Positions 1 through 7,528 of a DNA stretch of 36,000 nt are shown piece by piece. A model generated the notes under the pieces. The model was given only the letters and a program-made list of their open reading frames with translations. It ran no database searches and was not told where the DNA came from. A program made the position numbers and the translations under genes. Source of the DNA: Desulfovibrio sp. DV (GTDB lineage Bacteria; Desulfobacterota; Desulfovibrionia; Desulfovibrionales; Desulfovibrionaceae); assembly GCF_001936595.1 (NCBI RefSeq), contig NZ_MLBG01000035.1, forward strand, positions 1 through 36,000, written 5' to 3'. How positions within the stretch are numbered: position 1 is the stretch's first letter; each line of letters begins with the position of its first letter.

Positions 1-6
1 ACATAA
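1..6 (+). other. 3' end of an upstream CDS (stop codon only)
   Basis: The window opens with ACA TAA, followed at once by AAAGGAG and an ATG at 18. This spacing is what one expects when the upstream gene of the same operon ends just before nnr. Only the last codon and stop are inside the window, so the product cannot be identified. In many bacteria acpS or pdxJ precedes nnr, but nothing here shows that. Confidence 0.3.
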
Positions 7-17
7 AGGAGATCGTC

Positions 18-513
18 ATGCTCCTGGATCATCGCTTATTTTGACCCCTTGCCGACGCCGACTGAAATTGCCGGGTGGGATGCGGCCTGTGTGGCCGAGT
101 GCGGCATGTCGTTTCTGGCGCTCATGGAGAACGCCAGCCGCGAGGCCATGCACGCCCTGCTTGGCGAGGTGGGCGAGGTGGCCGGCAAACGGGTGCTGCT
201 CCTGGCCGGTCCGGGCAACAATGGCGGCGATGCCGTGGCTTTGGCCCGGCATCTGGACAACCGTGGGGCGCGGGTCACGGTGGCCCTGGCCCGGCCAAGG
301 GGGAAGTACCGGGGCGCGGCAGGCTATAACGTCCGGCTGGCGGCGACGCTGGGCTTGGAGATGGTGCCGCTGGCGAGAGTGGACTTGTCCGGGGTTGATG
401 CGCCGGACATCCTTGTCGACGGTCTGCTGGGGACCGGATTTCACGGCCCGCTGCGGCCGGAGCTGGCTGACGTGGTTGCAGCGGTCAACGGGCTGGCCAA
501 GCGGTTCGTATAA
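18..513 (+). pseudogene. nnr: N-terminal part of NAD(P)H-hydrate epimerase (NnrE), interrupted
   Basis: NnrE epimerises damaged NAD(P)HX so that the partner dehydratase domain can repair it. From about position 46 the frame reads LPTPTEIAGWDAAC, then LMENASREAMHALL and LLAGPGNNGGDAVALARHL, the classic N-terminal YjeF motifs, then DILVDGLLGTGFHGPL. The only well-placed ribosome site (AAAGGAG, 5-11) serves ATG 18, but that frame ends at TGA 42-44 after eight codons, and one fewer T in the TTTT run at 39-42 would join it to the NnrE frame. Without that, a TTG at 49 is the only nearby start. The frame then stops at TAA 511-513, before the conserved LDIPSGLDG motif, so the epimerase domain is cut. 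The rest continues in the same frame in the next entry. This could be real decay or sequence error at T runs. Confidence 0.75.
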
Positions 514-516
514 TTT

Positions 517-1566
517 TTGCCCTTGGACATCCCCTCGGGCCTGGACGGGGTGCACGGCCGGCCTTGGCCGGTGGCGGTGACGGCCCGGGCCACGGTGACC
601 TTTGAGGCGGCCAAGACCGGGCTGGTCACCGGGGAGGCCGCGCCGTATGTCGGGCGGCTGCTGGTGCGCGAGATCGGCATCCCGAGAGCCGTGCGGGAGC
701 GCCATGCCTGCCGGGCCGGGCGCATCACGCCGCGCATCCTTGGTGCTCTGGGTCCGGTTTCACCGACGCTGCACAAGGGCAGCGCCGGCCGGGTGGTGGT
801 GGTCGGCGGCAGCCGGGGCCTGACCGGCGCGCCGCTTCTGGCCGGCCTGGGTGCGCTGCGGGCCGGATCGGGGCTGGTGAGCGTGGCTTGTCCCGGAGCG
901 GTGGAAGTTTCGCTCAAGGCCGGGTTTCCCGACGTCATGACCATGCCCATCGGGTCCGGCAACCATTTTTGCGCCGCAGATGCGCCAGCCGTGCGCGACT
1001 TTGCAGCCGGGGCCGGGGCGGTGGCCCTGGGACCGGGCCTTGGCCGCCACGACGATACAGCCGGATTTCTGGACGCCGTGCTCCCCCTGCCCTGTCCGGT
1101 CATCCTCGACGCCGACGCCTTGTATTTCCTGGCCATCTCGCCGGAGCTGACCGGCAGGATCGGCCCGGATGCCATCATGACGCCCCATCCGGGCGAGGCG
1201 GCCCGGCTGCTGGGGACGGACATTGCCGGGATCGAGGCCGACCGGCCGGCCGCGGCCCGGGAGTTGGCTGCGCGCTTTGGCTGTGTGGCCGTGCTCAAGG
1301 GGCCGGCCACGGTGGTGGCCACACCCGACGGTCTGGTGGCCGTCAGTCCGGTCATCGCCCCCAATCTGGCCGTCGGCGGCTCGGGCGACGTGCTGTCCGG
1401 ACTGGCCGGGAGCCTCGCGGCGAGAGGCCTTTCCCCCTTGCTCGCCGCCAGCCTTGCAGTGTATTGGCATGGACGCGCTGGCGAATTGCTCGCTGCCGCC
1501 TATCCCGCGCGGGGCAATCTGGCCTCGGAAATCGCAAATATACTGCCCCAGGCCCTCACGGAGTAA
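517..1566 (+). CDS. nnr: ADP/ATP-dependent NAD(P)H-hydrate dehydratase (NnrD) with the C-terminal remnant of NnrE
   Basis: This is the continuation of the bifunctional nnr gene after the in-frame TAA at 511-513. It opens with LPLDIPSGLDG, the end of the NnrE domain, which shows the two pieces were one gene. The NnrD (carbohydrate kinase-like) domain fills roughly residues 75-349, with VVVGGSRGLTGAPLLAG, the VALGPGLG turn, VILDADAL, TPHPGEAARLLG, VLKGPATVVA and the catalytic AVGGSGDVLSGL. It converts S-NAD(P)HX to NAD(P)H in the cytoplasm. The TTG at 517 has no ribosome site, so translation would need readthrough, reinitiation or an internal start. NnrD looks intact. The next gene begins 3 bp after its stop. 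Confidence 0.85.
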   Translation: MPLDIPSGLDGVHGRPWPVAVTARATVTFEAAKTGLVTGEAAPYVGRLLVREIGIPRAVRERHACRAGRITPRILGALGPVSPTLHKGSAGRVVVVGGSRGLTGAPLLAGLGALRAGSGLVSVACPGAVEVSLKAGFPDVMTMPIGSGNHFCAADAPAVRDFAAGAGAVALGPGLGRHDDTAGFLDAVLPLPCPVILDADALYFLAISPELTGRIGPDAIMTPHPGEAARLLGTDIAGIEADRPAAARELAARFGCVAVLKGPATVVATPDGLVAVSPVIAPNLAVGGSGDVLSGLAGSLAARGLSPLLAASLAVYWHGRAGELLAAAYPARGNLASEIANILPQALTE

Positions 1567-1569
1567 CGG

Positions 1570-2022
1570 ATGCTCACAGCCAAAGACGTGATGACCGCAG
1601 ATGTCGTCACCATCGCCGAAGACACCGAAATCAGCGCCGCCGCCCAGCTCCTTTTTGACAAGGGCTACAACGGCGTGCCGGTGGTCAATGCCGCCGGGGC
1701 CATCACCGGCATCCTGTGCCAGTCCGATCTGGTGGCCCAGCAGAAAAAGCTCTCCCTGCCCTCGGTCTTCTCGCTCCTCGACGGGTTTATTCCGCTTGGT
1801 TCCATGAAGGACCTGGACCGGGAAGTGGAAAAGATGTCGGCCCTGACCGCTTTTCATGCCATGACCGCCTCCCCGGTCACGGTGACCTCGGCCACCCCCA
1901 TCGACGAAGTGGCCACGCTCATGACCGACAAGGGCTACCACACCATTCCGGTGGTGGACGGCGGCGTCATCGTCGGCGTCATCGGGATGCGCGACATCCT
2001 GGGCACGCTGTTAAAGAAATAG
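1570..2022 (+). CDS. Tandem CBS-domain protein
   Basis: A 150-residue cytoplasmic protein made almost entirely of two CBS motifs: residues about 1-58 (KDVMTADVVTIAEDTEIS, GVPVVNAAGAITGILCQSDL) and about 95-148 (AMTASPVTVTSATPIDEVA, GYHTIPVVDGGVIVGVIGMRDIL). CBS pairs bind adenine nucleotides such as AMP, ATP or SAM and act as energy or nucleotide sensors. No catalytic domain is attached, so its target is unknown. It starts 3 bp after nnr and ends 8 bp before tsaE, so it is surely co-transcribed. Placement beside an NAD(P)HX repair gene fits a nucleotide-sensing role, but this is only context. Confidence 0.9.
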   Translation: MLTAKDVMTADVVTIAEDTEISAAAQLLFDKGYNGVPVVNAAGAITGILCQSDLVAQQKKLSLPSVFSLLDGFIPLGSMKDLDREVEKMSALTAFHAMTASPVTVTSATPIDEVATLMTDKGYHTIPVVDGGVIVGVIGMRDILGTLLKK

Positions 2023-2030
2023 CCCGGGTC

Positions 2031-2540
2031 ATGGTTTCCAGCCCATCGCTGTCCCTGCGGCTGCCCGACGAGGCGGCCACCCTGGCCCTTGGCCGGGCCT
2101 TGGCCGTAATCCTGGCCGATGCGGCCATGCAGGCCTCCCTGCTCTTGCGCGGCGACCTCGGATCGGGCAAAACCACCCTGGTCCGGGGACTGGCTGGTGC
2201 GCTGCCCGGCGGGGACGACGCCGAAGTGGCCAGTCCGAGTTTCAACATCGTCAATGTCTACCCGACCCGGCCGGAAATGTTCCACGTCGATCTCTACCGG
2301 ATTCCCGGCGGCGATCCTTCGGTTGAGGAACACCTGGAGGCGGCGGCGGAAAACGACGCCATCGTGGTCGTGGAATGGGCCGAGTATCTGCCCCGGGACC
2401 TGCAGCCGCCCCATCGTCTGGAGTGCGACTGGCTGCCGGCGACGACCGGCCGGTTGTGCCGGATGACCGCCTTCGGCGAGCGGGGCTGTGCCGCCCTGGC
2501 TGCCCTGGCTGCGGCCTGCCCGGGTCTTGTGGACGGCTGA
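2031..2540 (+). CDS. tsaE: tRNA threonylcarbamoyladenosine biosynthesis ATPase TsaE
   Basis: TsaE is the ATPase that works with TsaB and TsaD to make the t6A37 modification of ANN-decoding tRNAs. The 169-residue product has the family hallmarks: Walker A GDLGSGKTT at residues 41-49, SPSFNIVNVY, the HVDLYR strand and VVEWAE (Walker B region). Length is normal for the family. ATG 2031 lies 8 bp after the CBS gene and starts just before the conserved domain; the open frame extends further upstream only inside the CBS gene. A terminator-like hairpin lies directly after its stop, before lysC. Confidence 0.93.
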   Translation: MVSSPSLSLRLPDEAATLALGRALAVILADAAMQASLLLRGDLGSGKTTLVRGLAGALPGGDDAEVASPSFNIVNVYPTRPEMFHVDLYRIPGGDPSVEEHLEAAAENDAIVVVEWAEYLPRDLQPPHRLECDWLPATTGRLCRMTAFGERGCAALAALAAACPGLVDG

Positions 2541-2544
2541 TCAT

Positions 2545-2576
2545 CCGGGGGGATGCCTGTCCCCCGGCATTTTTTT
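2545..2576 (+). terminator. Terminator-like hairpin between tsaE and lysC
   Basis: The stem CCGGGGG (2545-2551) pairs with CCCCCGG (2561-2567) around a 9-nt loop, followed by CA and seven Ts (2570-2576). This is the form of an intrinsic terminator. It is followed without a gap by the lysC ribosome site GGAGG (2577-2581), so it would act as an attenuator or partial terminator for lysC rather than as a simple operon end. Confidence 0.65.
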
Positions 2577-2586
2577 GGAGGCGACC

Positions 2587-3819
2587 ATGCGGATTATGGT
2601 GCAGAAATACGGCGGTACGTCGGTCAAGGGCCTGGAGCGGATGCGCCTGGTCCTGTCCCGGGCGCAAAAGGCCCACGCTGCCGGGTACAAGCTGGTGGTG
2701 GCCCTTTCGGCCATGTCCGGCGAAACCAACCGGCTGCTTGATCTGGCCCGGGAGTTTTCCCCCAGTCCCGATCCGGCCGAACTCGACGTGCTGGTGACCA
2801 CCGGCGAACAGGTTTCAGTGGCCCTTTTCGCCATGCTGTGCAAGGACGCGGGGCTGCGCGCCCGGTCCCTGCTCGGCTTCCAGATTCCCATCACCACCAA
2901 TTCCAATTTCACCCGGGCGCGCATCATGGAAATCGACACCCCGCGCCTTCTGGGGCTGCTTGAGGACTACGACGTCCTGGTGGTGGCCGGTTTCCAGGGT
3001 GTTGATTGCCTCGGCCGGCCGACCACCCTTGGCCGGGGCGGCTCCGACACCACCGGCGTGGCCCTGGCTGCGGCCCTGGATGCCGAGGTCTGCGAGATCT
3101 ACACCGATGTCAACGGCGTCTACACCACCGACCCCAATCTGTGCAGCACGGCCCGCAAACTCGACCGCATTTCCTATGACGAGATGCTGGAGTTTTCCAG
3201 CATGGGGGCCAAGGTCCTGCAGATTCGTTCGGTGGAATTAGCCAAGAAATTCAACGTACCGGTTCGTGTCCGCTCGACGTTCACCGACGATCCCGGCACC
3301 CTGGTCACTTCGGAGGATACGGAAATGGAAGACGTGCTGGTTTCGGGCATCGCCTACGACAAGGACCAGTGCCGCATCACGGTCAGAAACGTCATCGACC
3401 GCCCGGGCGTGGCCGCCGCCATCTTCTCCCCCATTGCCGAGGCCGGCATCCTGGTGGACATGATTATCCAGAATACCGGCCGCGAAGGCCGCACCGACAT
3501 GACCTTTACCATCTCCCGGAGCAACCTGGACAAGACCATGGATATCCTGGGAAGGCTGAAGCCGGAAATCGGCGCAGCGGAAATCCAGCACGATACCAAT
3601 GTCTGCAAGGTCTCGGTCATCGGTGTGGGAATGCGCAGCCACTCCGGCGTCGCCTCCATGATGTTCACCATCCTCAAGAAGGAAAACATCAACATCCTGA
3701 TGATCGCCACCTCCGAGATTAAGATTACCTGCCTGATCGAGGAAAAGTACCTCGAACTAGCCGTTCGGACCCTGCACGACGCCTTCGGGCTGTCCCAGGC
3801 TCCGATCAAGGCCTGCTAG
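2587..3819 (+). CDS. lysC: Aspartate kinase
   Basis: Phosphorylates L-aspartate with ATP, the first step to lysine, threonine, methionine and diaminopimelate. The 410-residue protein starts with the kinase motif VQKYGGTSVKG, has TTGEQVSVALFA, LGRGGSDTTGVALAAAL and DVNGVYTTDP in the catalytic domain (about 1-250), then two ACT domains (about 265-410; VSGIAYDKDQCRITVRNV and VSVIGVGMRSHSGVASMMF) that usually bind the feedback inhibitors lysine or threonine. It is a monofunctional enzyme without a homoserine dehydrogenase domain. ATG 2587 is chosen because GGAGG lies 5 bp upstream and the next residues are the conserved N-terminus; an in-frame extension upstream runs through tsaE and is not real. 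Confidence 0.95.
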   Translation: MRIMVQKYGGTSVKGLERMRLVLSRAQKAHAAGYKLVVALSAMSGETNRLLDLAREFSPSPDPAELDVLVTTGEQVSVALFAMLCKDAGLRARSLLGFQIPITTNSNFTRARIMEIDTPRLLGLLEDYDVLVVAGFQGVDCLGRPTTLGRGGSDTTGVALAAALDAEVCEIYTDVNGVYTTDPNLCSTARKLDRISYDEMLEFSSMGAKVLQIRSVELAKKFNVPVRVRSTFTDDPGTLVTSEDTEMEDVLVSGIAYDKDQCRITVRNVIDRPGVAAAIFSPIAEAGILVDMIIQNTGREGRTDMTFTISRSNLDKTMDILGRLKPEIGAAEIQHDTNVCKVSVIGVGMRSHSGVASMMFTILKKENINILMIATSEIKITCLIEEKYLELAVRTLHDAFGLSQAPIKAC

Positions 3820-3831
3820 GGCGGGTTCTGG

Positions 3832-3939
3832 CGCGAAACACCGCCTGTTTCGCGTCCTGGGCCGGCCGGGAACACCGCTGTGTCCCCGGCCGGCCGATAC
3901 TGCACACGACCGGGGCGCGTCAGGCGACCGCGCCCCGGT
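3832..3939 (+). promoter_or_regulatory. Three tandem hairpins in the lysC-cimA gap
   Basis: Three perfect inverted repeats follow one another in the 138-bp gap. The first has a 9-bp stem (CGCGAAACA 3832-3840 with 3846-3854). The second has an 11-bp stem (GGCCGGCCGGG 3860-3870 with 3885-3895) plus an inner 4-bp stem closed by a CGCT loop. The third has an 11-bp stem (ACCGGGGCGCG 3909-3919 with 3929-3939). None has a T tract. The last ends 18 bp before the cimA ATG, where no clear ribosome site is seen. They may be transcript-stabilising, attenuating or protein-binding structures. Confidence 0.55.
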
Positions 3940-3957
3940 ACCCACAAGCGATACACT

Positions 3958-5583
3958 ATGCGACGCGTTTTTATCTACGACACGACTCTTCGCGACGGCA
4001 CCCAGGCCGAGGACATAAGCCTCACCACCGAGGACAAGCTGCGCATCGCGCTCAAACTCGATGAGCTGGGCGTGGCCTACATCGAGGGCGGCTGGCCCGG
4101 GTCCAATCCGACCGACAAGCGGTTTTTCCAGGAAATTCAGAACTACAGCCTCAAAAACGCTGCCATCGCCGCCTTTGGCAGCACCCACAACCACCGGGCA
4201 ACCGCTGCCACCGACCCCAACCTCAAAGCCCTGGTCGAGGCGGCCGTGCCGGTCATCACCATCTTCGGCAAGTCCTGGGACATCCACGTCACCGACGCCC
4301 TGGGCACCACCCTGCCGCGAAACCTCGAGCTGGTGGGCGACTCCCTGGCCTTCCTGCGCCCCCACGTCAAAGAGCTGTTTTTTGACGCCGAGCACTTTTT
4401 CGACGGCTACAAGGCCAATCCCGACTACGCCCTGGCCGTCTTGCGCCGGGCCCACGAGGCCGGCACAGACGTCCTGGTCCTTTGCGACACCAATGGCGGC
4501 ACCCTGCCGGGTGAATTTCGCCAGATCGTCACGGCCGTGGTCGAAGCGCTGCCCGGAGTGCCCTTCGGCATCCACGCCCACAATGATTCCGGGGTGGCCG
4601 TGGCCAACTCCCTTGAGGGCGTGGCCCTCGGGGCCGTGCAGGTCCAGGGAACCATAAACGGTTATGGCGAACGCTGCGGCAACGCCAATCTGTGCTCCAT
4701 CATCCCCTCGCTGACGGTCAAGCTCGGCATCGACTGCCTGCCCGAGGGCAAGCTGGCGCTGTTGACCCCGACCGCCCATTTCGTCTCCGAAATGGTCAAC
4801 CAGGCCCCGCCGTCCAACCAGCCCTATGTCGGCGACGGTGCCTTTGCCCACAAGGGCGGGGTGCATGTCTCGGCCGTGGTCAAAAATCCCCGCACCTATG
4901 AGCACGTCACCCCCGAGACCGTCGGCAACGTGCGCCGGGTGCTCCTGTCCGACCTCTCAGGCCAGAGCAACATCCTCTTCAAGGCCCGGGAATTCGGCTT
5001 CGACCTGGACAAAAACGACCCCTTCGTCCTGGAACTGTTGACCACCATCAAGGAACGCGAGTCCGAAGGGTATGAGTATTCCGCGGCCGAAGCCTCCTAC
5101 GAACTGCTTTTAAACCGCGTCCTCGGCCGGGCGCGCAGCTACTTCACCGTGGTGCGCTACCGGGTGCTCGACGACAATGTCTACGACCGGGCGGCACCGC
5201 TGACCGAAGCCACGGTCATGATCAAGGTGGGGGGCCGGGTCAAACACACCGCCGCCACCGGCCTTGGCCCGGTAAACGCCCTGGACAAAGCCATCCGCAA
5301 AGCGCTTCGCGGCTTTTATCCGAAACTGGCCGAGATGCGCCTTTTGGACTTCAAGGTCCGGGTCCTGTCAGGCCTTAAGCGCGACGACTGCGAACCGGGC
5401 GGCTGCGGCACAGCCTCCCATGTGCGCGTTCTGGTTGAGTGCGGCGATGCGGCCCGGCGCTGGGTCACCGTCGGCGTGTCCCACAACGTCATCGAAGCCA
5501 GCTTCCAGGCCATGGAAGACGCCATCAACTACAAGCTCTTTAGCGACGACAAGGCCAAGCTCACCAAGGCCCTGAAGGGTTAG
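3958..5583 (+). CDS. cimA: (R)-citramalate synthase
   Basis: Condenses pyruvate and acetyl-CoA to citramalate, the entry to isoleucine by the threonine-independent route. The 541-residue protein belongs to the LeuA/CimA/homocitrate synthase family: IYDTTLRDGTQAED near the start (metal-binding D8, catalytic R12), GGWPGSNPTD, the IHAHNDSGVAVANS metal-binding motif (H206, H208), NGYGERCGNANL, then HKGGVHVSAV. The C-terminal 130 residues form the LeuA-type regulatory domain. The EDISLTTEDKLRIALKLDELGV and GGWPGSNPTD signatures favour the CimA subgroup over 2-isopropylmalate synthase. ATG 3958 gives the conserved N-terminus; a longer open frame begins at 3880 but lies in the hairpin region. No good ribosome site precedes it, which is odd for this otherwise regular run. 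Confidence 0.9.
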   Translation: MRRVFIYDTTLRDGTQAEDISLTTEDKLRIALKLDELGVAYIEGGWPGSNPTDKRFFQEIQNYSLKNAAIAAFGSTHNHRATAATDPNLKALVEAAVPVITIFGKSWDIHVTDALGTTLPRNLELVGDSLAFLRPHVKELFFDAEHFFDGYKANPDYALAVLRRAHEAGTDVLVLCDTNGGTLPGEFRQIVTAVVEALPGVPFGIHAHNDSGVAVANSLEGVALGAVQVQGTINGYGERCGNANLCSIIPSLTVKLGIDCLPEGKLALLTPTAHFVSEMVNQAPPSNQPYVGDGAFAHKGGVHVSAVVKNPRTYEHVTPETVGNVRRVLLSDLSGQSNILFKAREFGFDLDKNDPFVLELLTTIKERESEGYEYSAAEASYELLLNRVLGRARSYFTVVRYRVLDDNVYDRAAPLTEATVMIKVGGRVKHTAATGLGPVNALDKAIRKALRGFYPKLAEMRLLDFKVRVLSGLKRDDCEPGGCGTASHVRVLVECGDAARRWVTVGVSHNVIEASFQAMEDAINYKLFSDDKAKLTKALKG

Positions 5584-5599
5584 GCGCTGGGGTAGAAGA

Positions 5600-5652
5600 G
5601 CGAGAAGAAAAAGAGCGCCTCCGGCGGCCGGGGGGAGAGCAGCCCCCCGGCC
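5600..5652 (-). repeat. Dispersed intergenic repeat, copy 1
   Basis: The stretch contains CTCCGGCGGCCGGGGGGA (5619-5636), found exactly again at 10451-10468. Here GGCCGGGGGG (5626-5635) pairs with CCCCCCGGCC (5643-5652) around a 7-nt loop. Read on the minus strand it is hairpin, then CCGCCGGAGGC, then a T-rich tail, the same order as in the copy at 19199-19245 on the plus strand. It looks like a repeated terminator-type element. Confidence 0.6.
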
Positions 5653-5695
5653 CTCTCACCGGGAGAACTGCATAAACGAGAGGCAACAACGCCGC

Positions 5696-6766
5696 ATGGG
5701 TCTGGTCCGATTTCTCCTGGCCGTCGCCGTGGTCATAAACCACACCGGGCCGCTCTATGGTCTGGTGATGACCGACGCCTATATGGCCATCAAGGTCTTC
5801 TTCATCATTTCCGGCTTTTACATGGCCCTGATCCTGACCGAGAAGTACAACGGCCCGGGACAGACGCGGCTTTTTTTCTCCAACCGCTTCCTGCGCCTTT
5901 TTCCACTCTATTGGGCGGTGCTTTTCCTGTCCCTGGGCATCTCCCTGGTCTTCAAGTTCGGCCTGCATACCGCCCTGCTCCTTGGGCCGTGGCAGACCTG
6001 GCTTGACAAACTCGCGCCCGGCACGGCCGCCCTGCTCGCCGCTGCCAACCTGACGATCTTCGGCCAGGACCTGCTGTTTTTCAGCCATATTACCGATGCC
6101 GGCAGTCTGGCGTTCAGTACCGACGCCCTGTACCGGGCAACGCCCGCCTGGTTTTTCCTGCTCATCCCCCAGGCCTGGACCGTGTCCCTGGAGCTGGTGT
6201 TTTACGCCCTGGCCCCTTGGCTGGCGCGCCGCAGCACCGGGCTGCTCCTGGCCCTGGCCGGAGCGAGCTTTGCCTTGCGGGCGCTTATCTATCTGGCCGA
6301 TCTGCCCTTTGATCCCTGGAAACAGCGGTTTTTCCCGGTGGAATGCGGCTTTTTCCTGCTCGGCATCCTGGCCTACCGGCTCTATGCCGCCCTCAAACCC
6401 GTGGACATTCCCCGGGCCACGCTATGGAAGGTCGCCGGCCTCTATCTGGCAGCCATCGTGGGCTACCAGTTCCTGCCGGGCTTCATGGGCAAGGAACTCT
6501 ATCTCTACGCCGCAACCGTGCTGTCGATTCCCTTCCTGTTCCGGCTGACCAAGAAGATGGCCTTTGACCGGGCCATCGGCGAACTGTCCTATCCCATTTA
6601 CATCACCCACTGGACGGTCATCATGGTGGTCGAATACGCCTGCGGCCGCACTCATCTGCCGGTTATCGCCCTACTTGGGACCGTGGCCGTCAGTGTGGCC
6701 CTCAACCGCCTGGTGGCCGATCCCATCGAGGGCTTTCGCCAGCGCCGGGTTTTGCGCAGCCGTTGA
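5696..6766 (+). CDS. Acyltransferase family 3 membrane protein (OafA/YrhL-like)
   Basis: A 356-residue integral membrane protein of the acyltransferase-3 family, which moves acyl groups (often acetyl) onto surface sugars or lipids. The sequence begins MGLVRFLLAVAVVINHTGPL with the typical catalytic-region His at about residue 16, then a run of hydrophobic segments (FFIISGFYMALIL, LYWAVLFLSLGISLVF, LLALAGASFALRALIYL, GFFLLGILAYRLYAAL and others, about 9-10 in all). The R-x-x-R-[IL]-x-P-like motif reads SNRFLRLFPLYW. The C-terminus ends ADPIEGFRQRR, common in this family. The gene stands alone between the repeat and uspA, so its substrate cannot be told from context. No strong ribosome site is seen beyond GAGAGG (5680-5685). 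Confidence 0.85.
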   Translation: MGLVRFLLAVAVVINHTGPLYGLVMTDAYMAIKVFFIISGFYMALILTEKYNGPGQTRLFFSNRFLRLFPLYWAVLFLSLGISLVFKFGLHTALLLGPWQTWLDKLAPGTAALLAAANLTIFGQDLLFFSHITDAGSLAFSTDALYRATPAWFFLLIPQAWTVSLELVFYALAPWLARRSTGLLLALAGASFALRALIYLADLPFDPWKQRFFPVECGFFLLGILAYRLYAALKPVDIPRATLWKVAGLYLAAIVGYQFLPGFMGKELYLYAATVLSIPFLFRLTKKMAFDRAIGELSYPIYITHWTVIMVVEYACGRTHLPVIALLGTVAVSVALNRLVADPIEGFRQRRVLRSR

Positions 6767-6788
6767 CACGGTACCGCGAAAAGCATCT

Positions 6789-6816
6789 TTTGCTTTGTAT
6801 CCTGCCGTGCTAGGAT
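6789..6816 (+). promoter_or_regulatory. Possible promoter of uspA
   Basis: TTTGCT (6789-6794), 16 bp, then TAGGAT (6811-6816) preceded by TGC, which makes an extended -10 element. The match is moderate. It lies about 40 bp upstream of the uspA start and ribosome site. Confidence 0.3.
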
Positions 6817-6854
6817 TGCCCGGCCCGTAACCCGAAACACGAGAGGAGCAAGCC

Positions 6855-7307
6855 ATGGTTGCCATCAAGACCATTTTGTGTGCCTTGGATTTTTCGGAAG
6901 TCAGCCCCAAGGTGGCCGAATACGCCAAGACCCTGGCTGCGGCCCTTGGCTCGAAAGTCGTGGCCCTGTACGTGGCCCCGTCCCTGACCCAATATGTCGA
7001 GTTCCATGTCCAGGCCAGCTACATTGATGATTTCGTCTCCGGCATCGTCAGCGGCGCGTCGGACACCATGGATTCCTTTGTGAAGGAATACTTCAAGGGC
7101 GTCCCGGTCGAAGGCCGGGTCGTGTCCGGCTACGCCGCTGAGGAGATCGTCCGGGCCGCCGAGGAAGTCAGCGCGGATATGATTGTGCTGGGTACCCACG
7201 GCCGCAAGGGCATCGACAAGATTTTGTTCGGTTCCGTGGCCGAAAAGGTCATCAAGACGGCCACCGTTCCGGTGTTGTCCATGCGTCCCGAGATCAAGGC
7301 CGACTAG
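6855..7307 (+). CDS. Universal stress protein (UspA family)
   Basis: A 150-residue single Usp domain. It starts MVAIKTILCALDFSEVSPKVAEYA, the usual first strand with the nucleotide-contacting Asp, and ends with IVLGTHGRKGIDKILFGSVAEKVIKTATVPVLSMRP, which carries the G-x2-G-x9-G-S ATP-binding signature. It is therefore probably an ATP-binding type. Such proteins help cells survive energy stress or redox change, but partners differ. A clear ribosome site (GAGAGGAGC, about 6840-6849) fixes the start. A 9-bp hairpin (7324-7350) follows the gene. Confidence 0.93.
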   Translation: MVAIKTILCALDFSEVSPKVAEYAKTLAAALGSKVVALYVAPSLTQYVEFHVQASYIDDFVSGIVSGASDTMDSFVKEYFKGVPVEGRVVSGYAAEEIVRAAEEVSADMIVLGTHGRKGIDKILFGSVAEKVIKTATVPVLSMRPEIKAD

Positions 7308-7323
7308 ACTCTGCCTGCCCGCC

Positions 7324-7350
7324 GCCGGTCCGCCGCCAGGACGGACCGGC
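7324..7350 (+). terminator. Hairpin after uspA
   Basis: GCCGGTCCG (7324-7332) pairs with CGGACCGGC (7342-7350) around a 9-nt loop, 16 bp after the uspA stop. Only a loose T-rich stretch follows, so it is a weak intrinsic terminator at best. It is the main structure in the first half of the 328-bp gap 7308-7635. Confidence 0.45.
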
Positions 7351-7486
7351 ACGGCCATTTCGCTGTTTTCCGTCCCTTCCCCACCTTGCCTTTTTCGTAA
7401 CAACGCATCGCCAGCCGTCCGGACGGCTTGCTTTGGGACAGTTTCGGCCAGCCCCATCTTGCCCGCGACCGCCAGCCTTGCCGTTT

Positions 7487-7528
7487 ATGAATTCAACACA
7501 CTGAATTCATTGCAACAAACTGAAGTCA
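7487..7528. promoter_or_regulatory. Repeated TGAATTCA palindromes upstream of the 82-residue gene
   Basis: The 8-bp palindrome TGAATTCA occurs at 7488-7495 and 7502-7509 (centres 14 bp apart, within a perfect ATGAATTCA/TGAATTCAT inverted repeat), with a one-mismatch copy TGAAGTCA at 7521-7528. The stretch is AT-rich compared with its surroundings. A consensus -35 TTGACA follows at 7555-7560, though no convincing -10 stands 16-18 bp further on. The arrangement suits an operator for a dimeric regulator, or two stacked dimers. Confidence 0.4.

Noticed and set aside
39-46. Programmed +1 frameshift of prfB type in nnr
   Set aside because: TTT TGA C has the right shape but lacks the ribosome-like site 3 nt upstream that prfB needs; decay or sequence error is simpler, so it is only mentioned within the nnr finding.
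760-1941. 393-residue minus-strand open frame over nnr and the CBS gene
   Set aside because: Low-complexity Gly/His/Arg composition, antisense to clear domains; a shadow.
2541-2586. Lysine riboswitch before lysC
   Set aside because: The gap is only 46 bp and holds a single short hairpin, far smaller than the lysine aptamer.
3757-4905. 382-residue minus-strand open frame over cimA
   Set aside because: Antisense to highly conserved CimA motifs, with no ribosome site or domain of its own.
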